A DNA stretch of 64,000 nt from assembly GCA_003342895.1 (NCBI GenBank), contig PTFA01000024.1, forward strand, positions 1,692,932-1,756,931, in the 5' to 3' direction. Positions 13,401 to 26,869 of this stretch are shown piece by piece. Position 1 is the stretch's first letter. Each line of letters opens with the position of its first letter. The DNA is from Casuarius casuarius. Lineage: Eukaryota; Chordata; Aves; Casuariiformes; Casuariidae. The notes under the pieces are model-generated. The model had not been told where the DNA came from, ran no database searches, and saw only the letters and a program-made list of their open reading frames with translations. A program made the position numbers and the translations under genes.

Positions 13401-16400
13401 TTTTGCAATTTAGACGCTCCTTACTGTTCTCAAAAATCAGAGCAGCATCCTCAAGCTGCTCTAACTGCAGGCTGCCAGATGCAAGCCAAAAGGCTGCTTC
13501 TGACACACTGCCTGACTCTCACCCCCACCTCTGGCTCCTTGCCCTGCACATTGCTACTTGGGCCCCCCTCAAACTGCCTTACAAAGGCATTTGACATATT
13601 CTGATACAGACTTTCAGGGCTCTTTTTTGCTACCTGGAGCCTTTCCATTCAGCATATACTGGTCCAGAGGATTTCGCCCTCTCTCTCTCTCCTTTTTTTG
13701 TGACTACACTCCTGAACAGAATGGTCAAAAAGAATTTAGTTATATCAGACAAACTGGCAATGCACATCACTGACACGACATTGCCAGTGGTCACAGATGG
13801 ATCAAGGACTGAAGTATTCATTGACTGCTTGGGAAGCAGTACAGGGAAGCCTGTACTAATATACATATTTAATGCATAGCATAGCTAATCAAAACCTTTT
13901 ATTAGGCTTGACAATCTGACCAGCATCTTTGATGCATCCCAGATTAACTCCAATTACTTTAACAGAAATTAGCAGTGAAGCACCTAATGTAAAATCGTAT
14001 GCTTAGCTTTCAAGCAAATACTTCATACTTTGATGAATATGGATACTTTGATGCTCCAATCATAAGCAATACAAAAATAAATAGAAAATCAATAGCTTTC
14101 ATGTGTGCATATGTGCATGCAAGTGAGAGAGTGAGAGAAAGAAGTGTCCTATTTACAATAGTTATCTGCTGTTTTCTGGAACAAGCAGCAAAACTATTAT
14201 ACAAATGCTCTTAACACCAGTAATAGCCTCTTTACTGCAAGTGCTCTAACTTTCACTTAGAAGCAAGACAAAGCTCTTACTAAGGTAATTATCTGTCTCC
14301 TTTTTGATCTCAAGTGGTGCTCTGTTCATTTCCCTGCCAGGATGTGCTGTTAATAGGGTGCTAGTTATTTTCATTTATTAGCAGAGCTGTATTCTGAATT
14401 CTCGTAAACTCAATACAAATCACTTTTTACCTGCATGTACAAATCTTTTTCTGACACTCCTACAAATGCAGCCTCATGAAAGCTGGCAATAGGACTTAAA
14501 GGAAGAATTAATCCTCTTTTCCCACACAGGCACTCTGCTGTATCAGAATACAAAAATTATAAATCAGTAAATAGTTTAGTTTGGTCTCAAAATCATCTCA
14601 AGATCTCATGTGAGCATAAGAAAAATTGTTTTATATTTGAAAAGACAAACAATGCAAAGATTACCCAAAGACTGCCTAGAAGAAAACTGATTCCTGAACT
14701 TTTCAGCCAGTGGTAACAGCTCACCAAAAATGCCTCAACTATAAAATATTTCTGAGGTAGCTGGGCTACCTCAAAACCCATTTCCTATGAGAGACTACGG
14801 CTTAGAACAAAGTGACCTCCAGTCCAATTCAGCGCATACCTAAAAGGATGACAAGCAGAAGCATGAGGCTAGCTCAGGTCCACAGCACCAAGGTAAGAGA
14901 AGGAAGCCCGGTATCTCAAGTACTTAGATATGACACCTGAAACCACTGCACTGGAGACAGTCAGTGCTTTTCAAAAATGAGACAGAAACAAGCAACGACG
15001 TGGAAAGCTCGCACATTCCACAAAGACGTGAAATAAAACTGTGGCTTTCTGACCAAATTTTTCATGGGAAAGAAGCCAGAAGTTTGAGCAATCCTCCTTC
15101 ATGCCAGAATATGGAAGTATCACCTCTCAAGACTCTCCTCTTCTCCTGGACTGCCAGGCATCTCAAGGCTCCATTGTATCTCCCTACATGGCCAGTACCT
15201 TCGTAAAGTATTTAGAATATTTAGGTTAAATGAAAAGTGAGCGTATCCAAATTCATTCTCCTCTTTCTCTCCCTCTCTCATATGTATTTCTTCTCTGGGA
15301 GAACATAAAAAGAAGCTTAGCTGCAGTTGAAGACAGACTAATTTTCCCTAATACGATATGGGGATGGGGAAACAGTCGAAACGTCACAAAGCTAAACTAG
15401 TGCTGGTGGTGTTCTGCAGCTTGTGTTTACGCAATCTAAAGTAGAAATCTAAAGAAGAAAATTCAACTATTTTATATTTGCAATTCATTACACAGTTTAT
15501 TACAAAATACGATCCTTACTCATAGGTCAGACATTACTTACAATACATTCACTTCCTGCTAAAGCTATTACATATCTGAGAAAACCTCAGTTTACACTAC
15601 ACCAGCTAGAGCAATCCTAGGGCAGATCATGGCCCAGATGTACTGAGAAAATGGTGGGAATATGGCTCCTAACATTTTTGCTAATTCTGACTCATGTTTT
15701 ATTCTATCATACTTACTTTCCACATATCTTAATGCAAGGATTAAACTTTGCTCCCACAAATGTTCACAGAAGGAAGGCAGATCCTTGGTGCATGGGAAAG
15801 ATTACATCAGGCAAACATCTAACAATCTGTGCAAAAACTGTACTTATTTCCAATGAGCTGAAACTCTTACCAGAAATGGGCAGTCACCAGCTTGCATATT
15901 CCAATCAGAAATAGAGAGTACAATACCATATCTCTTCAGATGACAAATCACAAAGTGCAATTACGAAACCTGAGATGATCCCAGCAAATAAGTAATCATA
16001 TAGTAGAATACAATTGCACAAACCCTTCTTCAGCTTTTATTCCAAGCATGAAGAGGGCTTCTGAAAATAAAAGCTGGTGTGTTTCTTCCTCACAGCAGTT
16101 GCTTTAATTGAATACTGAATCTCCCTACAACTCATCATCTTTTATTAACTACACTACTTTATTTTGTAGAGAAGACATTAGGTATTTTTGAAGCAGTTGG
16201 GAAAAACGAAAATTGTAACATCTTACCTCAAGGTCCAAACATAATTAAGATTTCACCTTTTTTTCCTACTGCACTGGTGACAAACGTGTAGGATATACAG
16301 TACTCAGACGTGAACTTCACAAGCAATAACTTTTGACAATTTACAAGCATTACAAAACAAAACAAAGAACACACATGCAACTTTTCCTGAGTTGATACTG

Positions 16401-16939
16401 CCCTCAAAATGAAATGTCTTTCAAGCTCATCTGTTCCCAAAACCTGTCATCTTTGCTTGTCACCTACCAATTCATGACATTTCAAAGAGACCTACATAAT
16501 AGAGAATGGGAGATCTTGTCTGGTGAATTAAAGTATTTAAAACAATGAATTTTTTTGCAAAATGTTGAGAGCTTTATAGGGTGCAAGGTACATACATAAA
16601 GCAAACAGTAAGCCCTAAAGACCTCTGGAAATTGTCTCTGAAAAAGTTGCAAGAGGCCCATACCTTTCCCACAGTGTGGGAGGGGAAGGCACATGAAAAA
16701 AAGTCACTTCTGAATTTATATAGCCAAACGGTATCTATCAGATTTTGCTACAGTTGTTTTTTTTTTTTTAAACAAGAAAAACTTCAAAATAATCTTCATC
16801 TTGAAAGAAGCATTTCTGAGGCATTCCAAATTGAGTATTAAGATTCCAAAAAAAATCCTTTCTACTTCATTTTTACTGTAGTCACTGGCATCTTAAAAGC
16901 TAGAAATATGATATGCATTGTGTTAAAAACCTCATCCAA

Positions 16940-17000
16940 TTTATATTTCCATAAATAGTTTTTTGGGGTTTTTTTTGTTTTTTTTTTTTTTTAAAGACAG
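16940..17000. repeat. T-rich low-complexity tract
   Basis: Runs of T broken by GGGG and single G. It may be the A tail of an old minus-strand retroposon, but no body is recognisable next to it. A similar T13 run lies at 16757-16769. Confidence 0.6.
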
Positions 17001-20000
17001 CAATGTATAACATACACATACAGTGACTAGGAAAAAGCACAAAGAAAACACTACACACTTTTCTTATGGATTGTGAAGGACATTTACAGATGAAGCACCG
17101 CAGACTGAAATAAAAATCTTTCACTAGTTTTCACTACTTGTTGCTAAGACATTCATCTTCAGAATTATAAGACACTTCTTTATTATGTTTTTTACTCAAG
17201 TCCATGTTTCCAGTTAATCTAAAGAGGTTTTTTTTCTGAATCTGGAAGCATTTATTTAGCACCATACATACTCATGCTGCATACACACAAGACCAAGGGC
17301 CTCATCTTGCAAGCTGCCCTGCACACACAACGCTAGCAGGGAACCCCCTGAGAAGAGCAGATAGACAACTCCAAAACTTCAGCAACAGGCAGGCGGGTAG
17401 CAAATGATCATCATGATAAAGCTTCTTCCCATGGTTTGCATAGGTGGTATTTAGGCAAATGTCTCTCCCATTCTCATAAGTTAAGACCTAGTCCATACAC
17501 CACAGAGTTCAGTGAAGGATTTTTGCTATCATTTGGATTTTAGAAAGGTATAGCGTACAAAATGCTGTACGAAGAGCCAGGGTATAGTCCTTTTCATTCC
17601 AGGCTGCAGTCCTCCCAAAATGGGACTTTTTAAGGGGTAAAATAGTCTCAGCTTATTTAAGAGTTATTAAACCTTAGTTATATTGGCAAACCAACAGGAT
17701 TTCCATCAAATCCAACTCTCATCTGATTCTAGGTTCATATTCAGTCCTGCTTTAGACTACAGAATTTATTTTCTCTCTAAATCCAAACTGCTTTCACACA
17801 GCAGCCTTCTAAAGCCTGCTTCTTTCTTTTTCAATTCCTCTAGCTTGAGCTCTTTGCACATAATCAATACTGCTTAGCAGACATCATGAGTCAAATTATT
17901 TCTTTCTGTGGTTAGGTACAGCGTTTGCACATGGCATATACAGGATCGGGTCATGCTTCAGTAAGGTTCTGAAGCAGCCATGGCATCCCCAGGATGGAGC
18001 AGCTCAAATCATCACATACAGGAGCTGGTGAAGGACACCCTTGATAACATGGGGCATTCAGCCTCTCATTTTAGAGCTACTTTAATGCTCTTCCTCATAA
18101 AAAAATGAAACCCTCTACTTACAGAATGATCTTATATAACAAAGATTTGCTGAAGAACTTACACTGAAAACACAGACTTGAAGCAACATCATCAATATTA
18201 AGGGACTGATAGCAGTACTTAGTAGGGCTTTTGATTATATAGTCCATAAATCCAGAGTATTTCTGGAGGAAAGATTAAGTTGACATATAATTGCAGCTAA
18301 GAAGAAAATTACAGTTCAGTGGTTGTTAGTCTGCTTCTGGTTATTGTTCAGAGAGTTTTTATGACCCTTTTCTCTCCCTCTGAATGTTCTGAATACAGTC
18401 CTAGAAATTTAACAATACACTACCATAACCCAGTAGTAGTTTGAATAATGAGACAGCAATGGCATGCTTTCAGTAGGAAAGTGCTATGTAACCTCATGTG
18501 TTTTACATGCCTGCAGTGACAATTAATTAGATGTGAAGATAAGCTTTTACACATGTCACTTCCAGAACTTGTAACTAAGTATAATTTTTGTAGCACTTAT
18601 TAATGATTCTTGGAAAGCATCATCCAGAAGACATCAGGTTTATATAAACACAAGTGTATGCGTCAAATTCTCAAGGACAACATATGAGACACAAGGACAC
18701 AACCAAGATTTTTTCTGAACTATTAGACAGCAGCTCTGAAGATTGCATCAGGCTAATTAAAAGCTAAAACTCTGGGATATCTAACCATATCATCTATGCT
18801 AAACACTGATGCATATCGTTCTGCAAACAAGAAATTTTGTTGTTTAGAGAAGAATATGTTTAAAAAGTAAAATCACTTTTATAACTTTTATTAACATTCA
18901 CATTCTATCATAATACAGTGAGAAGCCAAGACACTGGAGGCCTCTGTTACAGTAGTAGAGACTAAATTTAATGATAGTCTTGCCCTGCCCTCGAGTGGCT
19001 GGACTAGGAAGTACAGCTAGGAAAATTTGCTCAGAAATTTGATTTGCAGTGTCTTAAGAGATAATTCTTTCACTGAAAAACCAGCATATTGATGTGCAAG
19101 AAAAAGACATGAATATTTCAGTGTGAAGATCTGAGTGTGCCATCTTTACTTTTACTGACTTACCAAAGTACACATTATTCCAGTTACAGAACACACTAGA
19201 ATCAAGATGTCCTTCATTAGGTACCAACATGTTTTGCACTTCCGCAAGATTTGTATGGTTTAAGTAATTTTTCAGAAGTGCTCATGGACAGCTGAATGTG
19301 GTTCCCACTGAAACCAGTGTCAGTCTCAAAGGCAAACGAGTGTTGAGAACATTTGAAAAATACCTCAGTAAAATATACATAAATATACTTATTGCAATAT
19401 CCTACTAGCTGGATTATAGCATTACTTATTTATCCTCCTACCTCTCAGTTACAATTTCCTGTCTTCCTTTTACCTGTTTTTACCTTCTCATTTTGTCAGA
19501 ACATTGCATTTGAAATCACGTGCAGTTCATTTAGTGAGTTTTAACAGCTCAAGATAAACAACTAATGAAACATTTCCTTATGAAAGGCTGGTTAAAAGTC
19601 CTTTTGCTTTTTGTTTTAAAATCTATTCCAGTGTATGTCAAAATGGGAAGTGTAAAAATGTTCAAAGACAGATCATAAGAAGCTAGAAAAATTCAGTGCT
19701 AGCCAGAAACAGTTTATTCTATTTGGGGCAAGAAAACAAAAAAGGAACAATTACATTAGAACAGCTGGCTACAAGTGCCTAGACTAGCCAGGGAACTCCA
19801 AGTTACTCTCAGATTCTTGGCAACAACTCAGCTCCTCCAGGGCAGTGAAAAAAGTTTTAAACACCTGTACCCACTGGATACTGTCAGTTTTCAATTCCTT
19901 ACCCCAGGTAGACCACACAGCCTCTTGAATCAGAAATTCAAAGACAGAATACAGAAGAAAAGAGAAACAAAGATTTATCCTATTTTGATTATATCACAGT

Positions 20001-20734
20001 ACCAGCCAACAAAAATAGCTTTATAAACCCTTGCAGCATGATTTTCAATACAGGCAAGTATATTTATAGCCTGTGTGTATACACCTTTGTTTCCACTTTT
20101 TCCTCAATGCAAACAAGAACAGAGGTTAGCTTTTCTAAATACTCTACATTCAACAAGAGAAATAAGATTCAATCTGAAGTTTGGGCTTTGGACTTGTAGA
20201 TCCCAGTACTAACAGAAGAGAGCTTTGTTTGGCTGTAAGCACTCTGAGGCAACTTCCTGTTCACACAACATAAAACTAATCTGCTTTGTACCTTTTACTG
20301 ATCCAACTAAGTATAGGTACTGGCGTTTTATCATACATACTTATTATACAAATATTGTGAAGCAAAACTACGTAAGAACAAGTCCTTTTACCCGCAGTCA
20401 TTCAACCATGATCTTTTTCAAGAATAAATTTACAATTTTGGTAGTTCATAATATTGAAAACTATGCAGCTACATAGGCTACAAAAACAAAGGCTGAAAAA
20501 GAAGAAATGCCAAGTAGAACATCAAAATAAAATCATAAATCTCACCAAGAGCTTTTCTTTCAAGATCTGCTTCCCTTCTTAGTCAGAAATTTTGACCTGA
20601 CTTAGTAACAGAATTGTTATTTGGGTTCTCTTCTATTTGGGCAATTCTGCAAGCAGCACAGACCTGGCCTCTTGCCAGCCAAGCAGCAGTCAGCACTGCT
20701 GTGCAACAGTAAGAAGTCCACAGACTGCTGTGTA

Positions 20735-20800
20735 AAAGGCAAGCCAGAACTCACATACTGTCATTCTGCTTTTTTAAGCCAAGTAACAATGTATACATTG
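20735..20800. repeat. Possible MIR-like SINE tail
   Basis: GGCAAGCCAGAACTCACATA and then TCATTCTGCTTTTTTAA resemble the MIR tail and share the second phrase with the sequence at 10441. Weak evidence. Confidence 0.25.
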
Positions 20801-22000
20801 TACTCATATGCTTAAAACCAAGCAAGCACTGGAGATAAGCACTGGCTCACACAACTCTCAAAAATCTTGCAGAAAATTAAAAGTTTAGGTAGGCTACAAC
20901 TGCGCTGCTTGGCCTTTGGGTTTTAGTCACCATCACTATTTGAGCTGAGCAACATTACAGGTGTCAGCATAGTTTCACATAGCAGACCTATCAGCTGCAA
21001 AGCAAAAGGAAGGAGAGCTCATTTCCAGGTAACAAGGTCCAAAATTGCACTACTGTCTGAATTCTCACAGGAGGATTAACAGTGGCTGACTGACTCCCTT
21101 CATCATCCCAGGGCAGCCTCAGTCCATCATCTCCTCAGGACGGCATGTGAAATTTCACACCATTATTTCTAAACTCAGCAACATTTATCTTGCAAATTAG
21201 AGCTATTACAAACAAGTCCCCAGCATGACCAGTAACATTTTAAATCTCTTTTCCCCATTCGAGAGCAGGGAATAGATGGAGAAGCAGAGGAAGGACAGGG
21301 GTTATGAATATTGTTGAAAAAAACAGGGCATAAAGCTTTTATTTGCAGGGAGAGACAAAATTACGTTTCTCTATCACAGACACACACAAAAATAGCTTTT
21401 TTTAAAAAAAATTAATCTAGTAACCACAATTCCTTGATATTTCACCTGGCTTTTTCTACATCTAGTTTTTCTGCCTCCTCCCACGGGATTTCTTTTTCAT
21501 ATGGATATTAATTATCCACAGACCTCTTACCATTTATACCACGTAAGCCACAAAAAAATCATCCAGTTTTCAAGACAGAAGATTCAGTCTCTATTCATAA
21601 CAGCTTTGATTCTCTTTTGTTACACTTCTTTTCCTTTGGTAGCTGAAAGTAGTGTGTTCCACATTCTGATTAATAGTTTCCAACAAGTGATTTCTCTCTA
21701 ATTAATTGTGGCTAACAATGAACAGATTAATTGAATATGGCATTTCTCCCACTCTCAAAAAAGAAAAGGAATAAGATAGTTATATAAATCATATATACAA
21801 GCACAGAAGGTTTTATAAATACAAATTCACACTTTCAAGATCACAGGGCTTCAGACACTACTGAGTTTTCTTTCACATGCTTTTTATTTCAACTCTGCAG
21901 TTCTGTTTAAAATACAAACTGTCTAATATGGGCTTTCTTCTTCTTTGCACCACTTCATTTTGAATCTTGTCTGAAGTTGCTCATGCTGCTGTTAAAAGAA

Positions 22001-22595
22001 CCATAGAATAATTTAGGCCGGAAGGGACCTTTGGAGGTTGTCTGGTGCATTTTCCTGCTCAGACAAGAGCCAGCTTTCAAATTAGATCCACATTGCTCAG
22101 GGCCTTGTCTAGTCAAGCTCCAAGCATGTCCAAGGATGGAGATGACACAGCCTTCCTTGCATCTATTCAGAATTTCTCCTGCTGCAACTTCCGTCCTTTG
22201 CTTCTCACCCCTTCCCCATGCATCTCCAAGAAGAGTCTATGTCCTCTATAAGCATCCTTTTGGTAGCTGGTAACACAAATCAGAAAGCTTCAGCAAGACT
22301 TCCCTTCTTCAGGCTGAACGAGCCCAGCTGTCTCCAACTCTCTTTATGTCATACACTCCAGCCTCCATCTTAGTGGCCCTGTGCTGGGCTTGACCCAGTA
22401 TGTCCACATCTTTCTTGTACTGGGGAGCTCAGCTCTCCCAGCAGGATCTCACAAATGCTGAACAGAGGGGATTAATGATTTCCTCAGTCCACGGATCAGG
22501 TTGCTGCTAATGCTGCCCAGGGTGCACTTGGCCTTCATTGCTGCAAGGGCACACTGCTGACTTTTGCTCAACTCACTGTCACGAACCAGATGCTC
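22001..22595 (-). mobile_element. CR1 LINE, 5'-truncated 3' end
   Basis: The plus strand starts with CCATAGAATAATTTAGGCCGGAA, close to the reverse complement of the avian CR1 3' terminus (ATTCTATG end). Phrases typical of that family follow in order: AGGGACCT, CTTCTTCAGGCTGAACGAGCCC, GTGGCCCTGTGCTGGGCTTGACCC and GCTGCCCAGGGTGCACTTGGCCTT. The element's sense strand is therefore minus, with its 3' end at 22001 and truncation near 22595. It is diverged, with frame breaks, so it is dead. Family assignment is from memory of the CR1 consensus. Confidence 0.85.
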
Positions 22596-22794
22596 TACTT
22601 AACACAAAATTTCTACCCTCGCATCTTACACTCTGCATTTAAAGTAGTCAGAGTATCATATCCCATATGCTTTACTATGGGACACAAGAGTTGACTCTGA
22701 AGTATAGGAACAATTTCACCCTGCTGTTGTTCTCAGCCTCCTCTGCAAAACAGCCACATCAGCCTGACACAAATGTTGGTGTTTATTATCTCTT

Positions 22795-22895
22795 CTGGGA
22801 CCAGGACTATAGAGCTTTCCCCAATTCTCTAAGCTAAGCTCCACTGAGTGTTATGGATATAAAGAAGTGTCCTAACCACTGGACTACAGTTATGA
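22795..22895. repeat. Possible tRNA-derived SINE remnant
   Basis: GTCCTAACCACTGGACTACA resembles the MIR/tRNA-SINE phrase CTCTAACCACTAGACCA. The flanks are not clearly alignable by eye. Confidence 0.25.
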
Positions 22896-25800
22896 TACAT
22901 CTCATTTGGCCATGAAGGTGAAATTCATTCTGTTTGAGGGGAAGTAACAGAGGAAGCCTCTAGGCTAGCTCATGACTTAGTGATAACTGCAGTCTCCAGG
23001 GAAAATGAGATGCAGACCAGAGAAGCACCTCAGAGTAAAAAGTCAACTGGACCATGTCTCCCACTAACTTCACATATCTTTCAATTCCAAACATGAATGT
23101 TTCTACGTCGCAGCTGGAAAAGCAAATGCATGTTGTTTGCTCTACTGTGAATAAAAGCTGAAGCACTTTGTGGACACTGCTGAGCTGTTAAATGATAATA
23201 ATAAAAAAACCCACAATATTAAGAATCAAATAAGGTTCTTCTAAGTACAAAAAAGGAGACAATAAACAGATTAATTCCATCAAGCAGAAAAGCAAGTGTT
23301 CTCACTAAATTGAGATCTGGAAGCAATTTATGGGGTAAAGTTTTTGGATTAAGAATTAAGTTAAATCCTTTTGCAGAAATTGTTATAAAGAAAAAAAGAA
23401 TACTATCGATAAGATCATTATCAATAAGAATAATCACATGGTGTATTCCAAATGACAGACTGCAGGAAGGAAGACCTACATAAGCAGCATGATGTTAAGT
23501 TTGTCAGCATAGCTTATTGGAGCCTCCGTCCTGTGTAAGAGTACAAAAGAGTTATAGCGACATACAGATGAGCTCTGACGTAAAACAAGGCGCTGAGCCT
23601 CCCTTGACTTGCACTGTGTCCTGTGTCACGTGTCAGACGCCCAGCACAGCGTTGAACTGCAGAAGAGCACCCATTCCCTGGGACTCTATAACTTCATCTC
23701 CAGACTTCAACATCTAAGCACTGAGTAAAGGACCTGGAGAGAACCGTGCTGGGAATATGCAAGTGCCTGGTACCACGAAACGGAAGCAGGAAAAGGGGCC
23801 TACCATGAAAATACTCTTCATTCTCCTCCCCTCACATAACATAAAAACCATGGATTTTCACTGCAGCATCACCACATTCAGTTTAAGCCCCTCTCCTCCC
23901 CCATGACCTTCTTCCTCCTTTTCCCCCCAGACTCTCACCTCTTCCCCAAAACAAAGCTTCTGGGATTGTCATTCCCTCCAAAGCAAAGTCTACACCTTAC
24001 TATAAAACTAAATAAAAGCATAGGGTGAACTAACATTAGAACACTGAGGCTTCAACCAGCTGTTTCAGTGTGAACAGGTGCCAGCTGCTGTGATCTCAAA
24101 CAACAACCATGCCTCCTGGTCTATGTAAAACAGCATTTAGAGACTGCTACTCCAAGAGCAGCCAAAACAGCAGTACATGTAGCACAGTCATACTTTTTAC
24201 CAATGAGCTGAAAAAACTGTTCTTGCTTTGCAAGAGGATACAACTCCAGGGCCTGGAAGAGGTTTACACAGAACATAAGCCACAGCAAGGTAGAGTGCTC
24301 TCCCCTGCCCCCTGCTATGAGAAAGCACAATGTGGCTTATCAAATCTAGTTTCCCCCTTTCAACCAACATCCACTATTGATGCAATGTTTTAGCAAGTTT
24401 CTAAAGAATTCAGTACCTTCTTCACAGTAACAGAACCTTTAAATTGACAAAGTTTGACAGAAACACAGCTACCACTATGACAAAATAAAAACAGCCCATT
24501 GCTTTGGAGTATAGTTATTCTCAGCTTTGAGTCTCCCTTGCTACTCATATTTGAGTTATAAAAGACTGATTGGTACATGAGTTTCCATGAAATCAACGTT
24601 ACAATTCAGTCCTAATCCTTCCTGGCAAAGGAGTCAGGAACTACAGATCCAGCCTCACTTCTTGTCCCCTTTACCCTTCACATCCTCAGCTACAAAGCAA
24701 TGCCTCTTGTAAGGCTGTTTTAATCAAGTTTAGCAAGACCAGGTTAACCAAGCTCACATCTACTCGATAACTTCTTCATAGCTGTTGCTGGGTTTCCAAC
24801 AGAGTATCCAACAGGCTACTTACATTTTTTCCCCTCTGCATGCAGGATTTCCAGCTCTTTTTACATTTTTATTGCCAGTTGAGAAGAAGCAGTCTTTTTT
24901 CTAGAACCTTTAGATCCTATTTCTCACAAAAGTCTCTTATTCTTCAGAAAGACGACCTGCCCTCTTGATGTTTCCCCTTCAAAGTGACTGAATCCCCAAA
25001 TACATCCTATTTAGAAAAAGCTTCACTAGTATCACTAGTTTTCCTAGCGTTTCCTATCTAGGAAAAGTCTTGTTCACTATCATTCTTTAAATCACCAACC
25101 CCCTTTTAACTTCTGCACACAGAGGAGCCCTTGCTTTTAGCTTAAATCCAAGTTCCTACCTCCTGGCAGCCCTATAGCTAGCCCAGGTGCAACACATTAC
25201 AGTTGAAAAGAGGATATGGACTTTAACTCCTTCATGATGAGTAGGGGCACATACCAGGTGGCCAAATTTGCCCCCCATGAAAGAGATATGCAGCTTCAAA
25301 AGCTACAGCACCAGCCTAGGATTTAATTCTTCCCCAGTTTCTTCAAGCTCAGCTATGAACTGTCTAGAATACAACAATATTATAGCTTTGCAAGAGGACA
25401 GAAAATCATAACTGAAAATAACAACAGAACAAGGTTACAATTCTGCCAAGTTTATTATAGACATCCTCTGTCTGTTAAAAGCTAATGGAAATTGCCACTG
25501 CTGGTTTTCCCTGATAACTGGAGAAGAAATGGACAGAATAAAAAGAGAACTCTGTATTTAAATCCACTGCAAATACAGCCATAATCAGATAAAAGAAAGA
25601 TTAACATAGCACTCTTGAGAGAAATTCAATCTGGTTCACAGAAACAAGTTCCAACATACAGTAAAATAAAAAAGAGCACAAAGAAAAACATGACAACTCA
25701 AGCCAATCGAAATCTGGAGCAGTTACTGTCATGGAGGTTTCAAGAACTGTGTGTGTATGTGTGGTCAGCTTGGGTCACAAGCAAGTCTGGACTTCTTAAT

Positions 25801-26842
25801 ACCTAAAAGAATGTAAAATCTCATACCTGGGAGGTGTTGTTCAAACTCAGTCAGCGACTGACATTTTAAAAACAGGCATAAAGGTCATGTGTCTAGTCTA
25901 GCTCTATCTCTTGGCCACTTATCAGATGGCTCTTTGGGGCTCTGTGTACTTTTAAGTCCCAGAACTTGAACAGTCACTGGCTCAGAAGAGAGGCACTCCT
26001 TCCCACTGCTCTGTTAGCATAACAATTACTCAAAGCTGGACAAAAACAATATGCCTGACCTGACATTTCACTCCCTAGATTTGCTCAATGCTCTGGGATG
26101 CTCTATGAGCTGAATTCAGGTCCTTTAAAATGGTCCAGGTTCATTCTCTCCAGTTTGCAGATTCAGTTGTTTTAAACAAGACTTTCTGTGCAGCTCTGTC
26201 TGTTGTTCCTACCTTTCACACTGTCCCTGTGGATGTTACATTGACTATGACTATTACATTAGGATCTGTTGGTAAAGCTAATCCGAGGCTCTAAACACCC
26301 CCACTACACACATTCCAGCATTTTGCTTTGGGTTCTTCAGAAGAGCTCTAGTCTGGTCCCATGGACCAAATGCCTATCTGTGGCCAGAGTATATTAGATC
26401 TGTACTGGCATGCATCTCCCAGTTCATTCTAAAGGAATCCAATTCACACAGCCCAAAAGCACTCCAAAAACACAAATGAGAAAACAGCCTAAAAATTCAC
26501 TTTGAAAAAGTAAGTGTTCCTGATCCAAACTAAAATGCCAATGTAGGCACACTCCTTCATCACCCCATTTTTTTTAAATCCTTAAAAAGAAAGAAAAAAA
26601 CAAAAAAATAAATACCTGGTTGATCTGGGCAAGAAGGGTTTTCTGTATCAATAATTTTCTATACCAAACTCTTTTTCCATGGATCACTGTTTAATAACCA
26701 TTTATTGACTCTGGTTTGGAGCAAAGTAATGATGATGCTATCTGCAAATTCAAACAGAGGCTACACAGACTTTTAAAACTTGTGGTAGTAACCCAGTGTC
26801 TGAGTGTATAAGCCATATGCAGCTTCCTCAAAATTCCTATTG

Positions 26843-26869
26843 CCCCCCCCCCCCCCCGAAAAAAAAAAA
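26843..26869. repeat. C15 followed by G and A11
   Basis: Fifteen C, one G, then eleven A. The minus strand is a T11-C-G15 tract. It is the longest homopolymer of its kind in the window. Confidence 0.95.

Larger units (their letters stand above)
5841..22000. other. Intergenic, downstream of HINT1 (middle)
   Basis: No coding is recognised; short open frames lack any family resemblance. It contains two weak MIR-like remnants (10370, 20735) and T-rich tracts near 16757 and 16940. Slightly GC-richer pieces near 7840-8100 and 9950-10350 are unexplained. Confidence 0.6.

Noticed and set aside
22031..22273. 80- and 68-codon plus-strand open frames
   Set aside because: They lie inside the CR1 copy, antisense to the element, so they are not genes.
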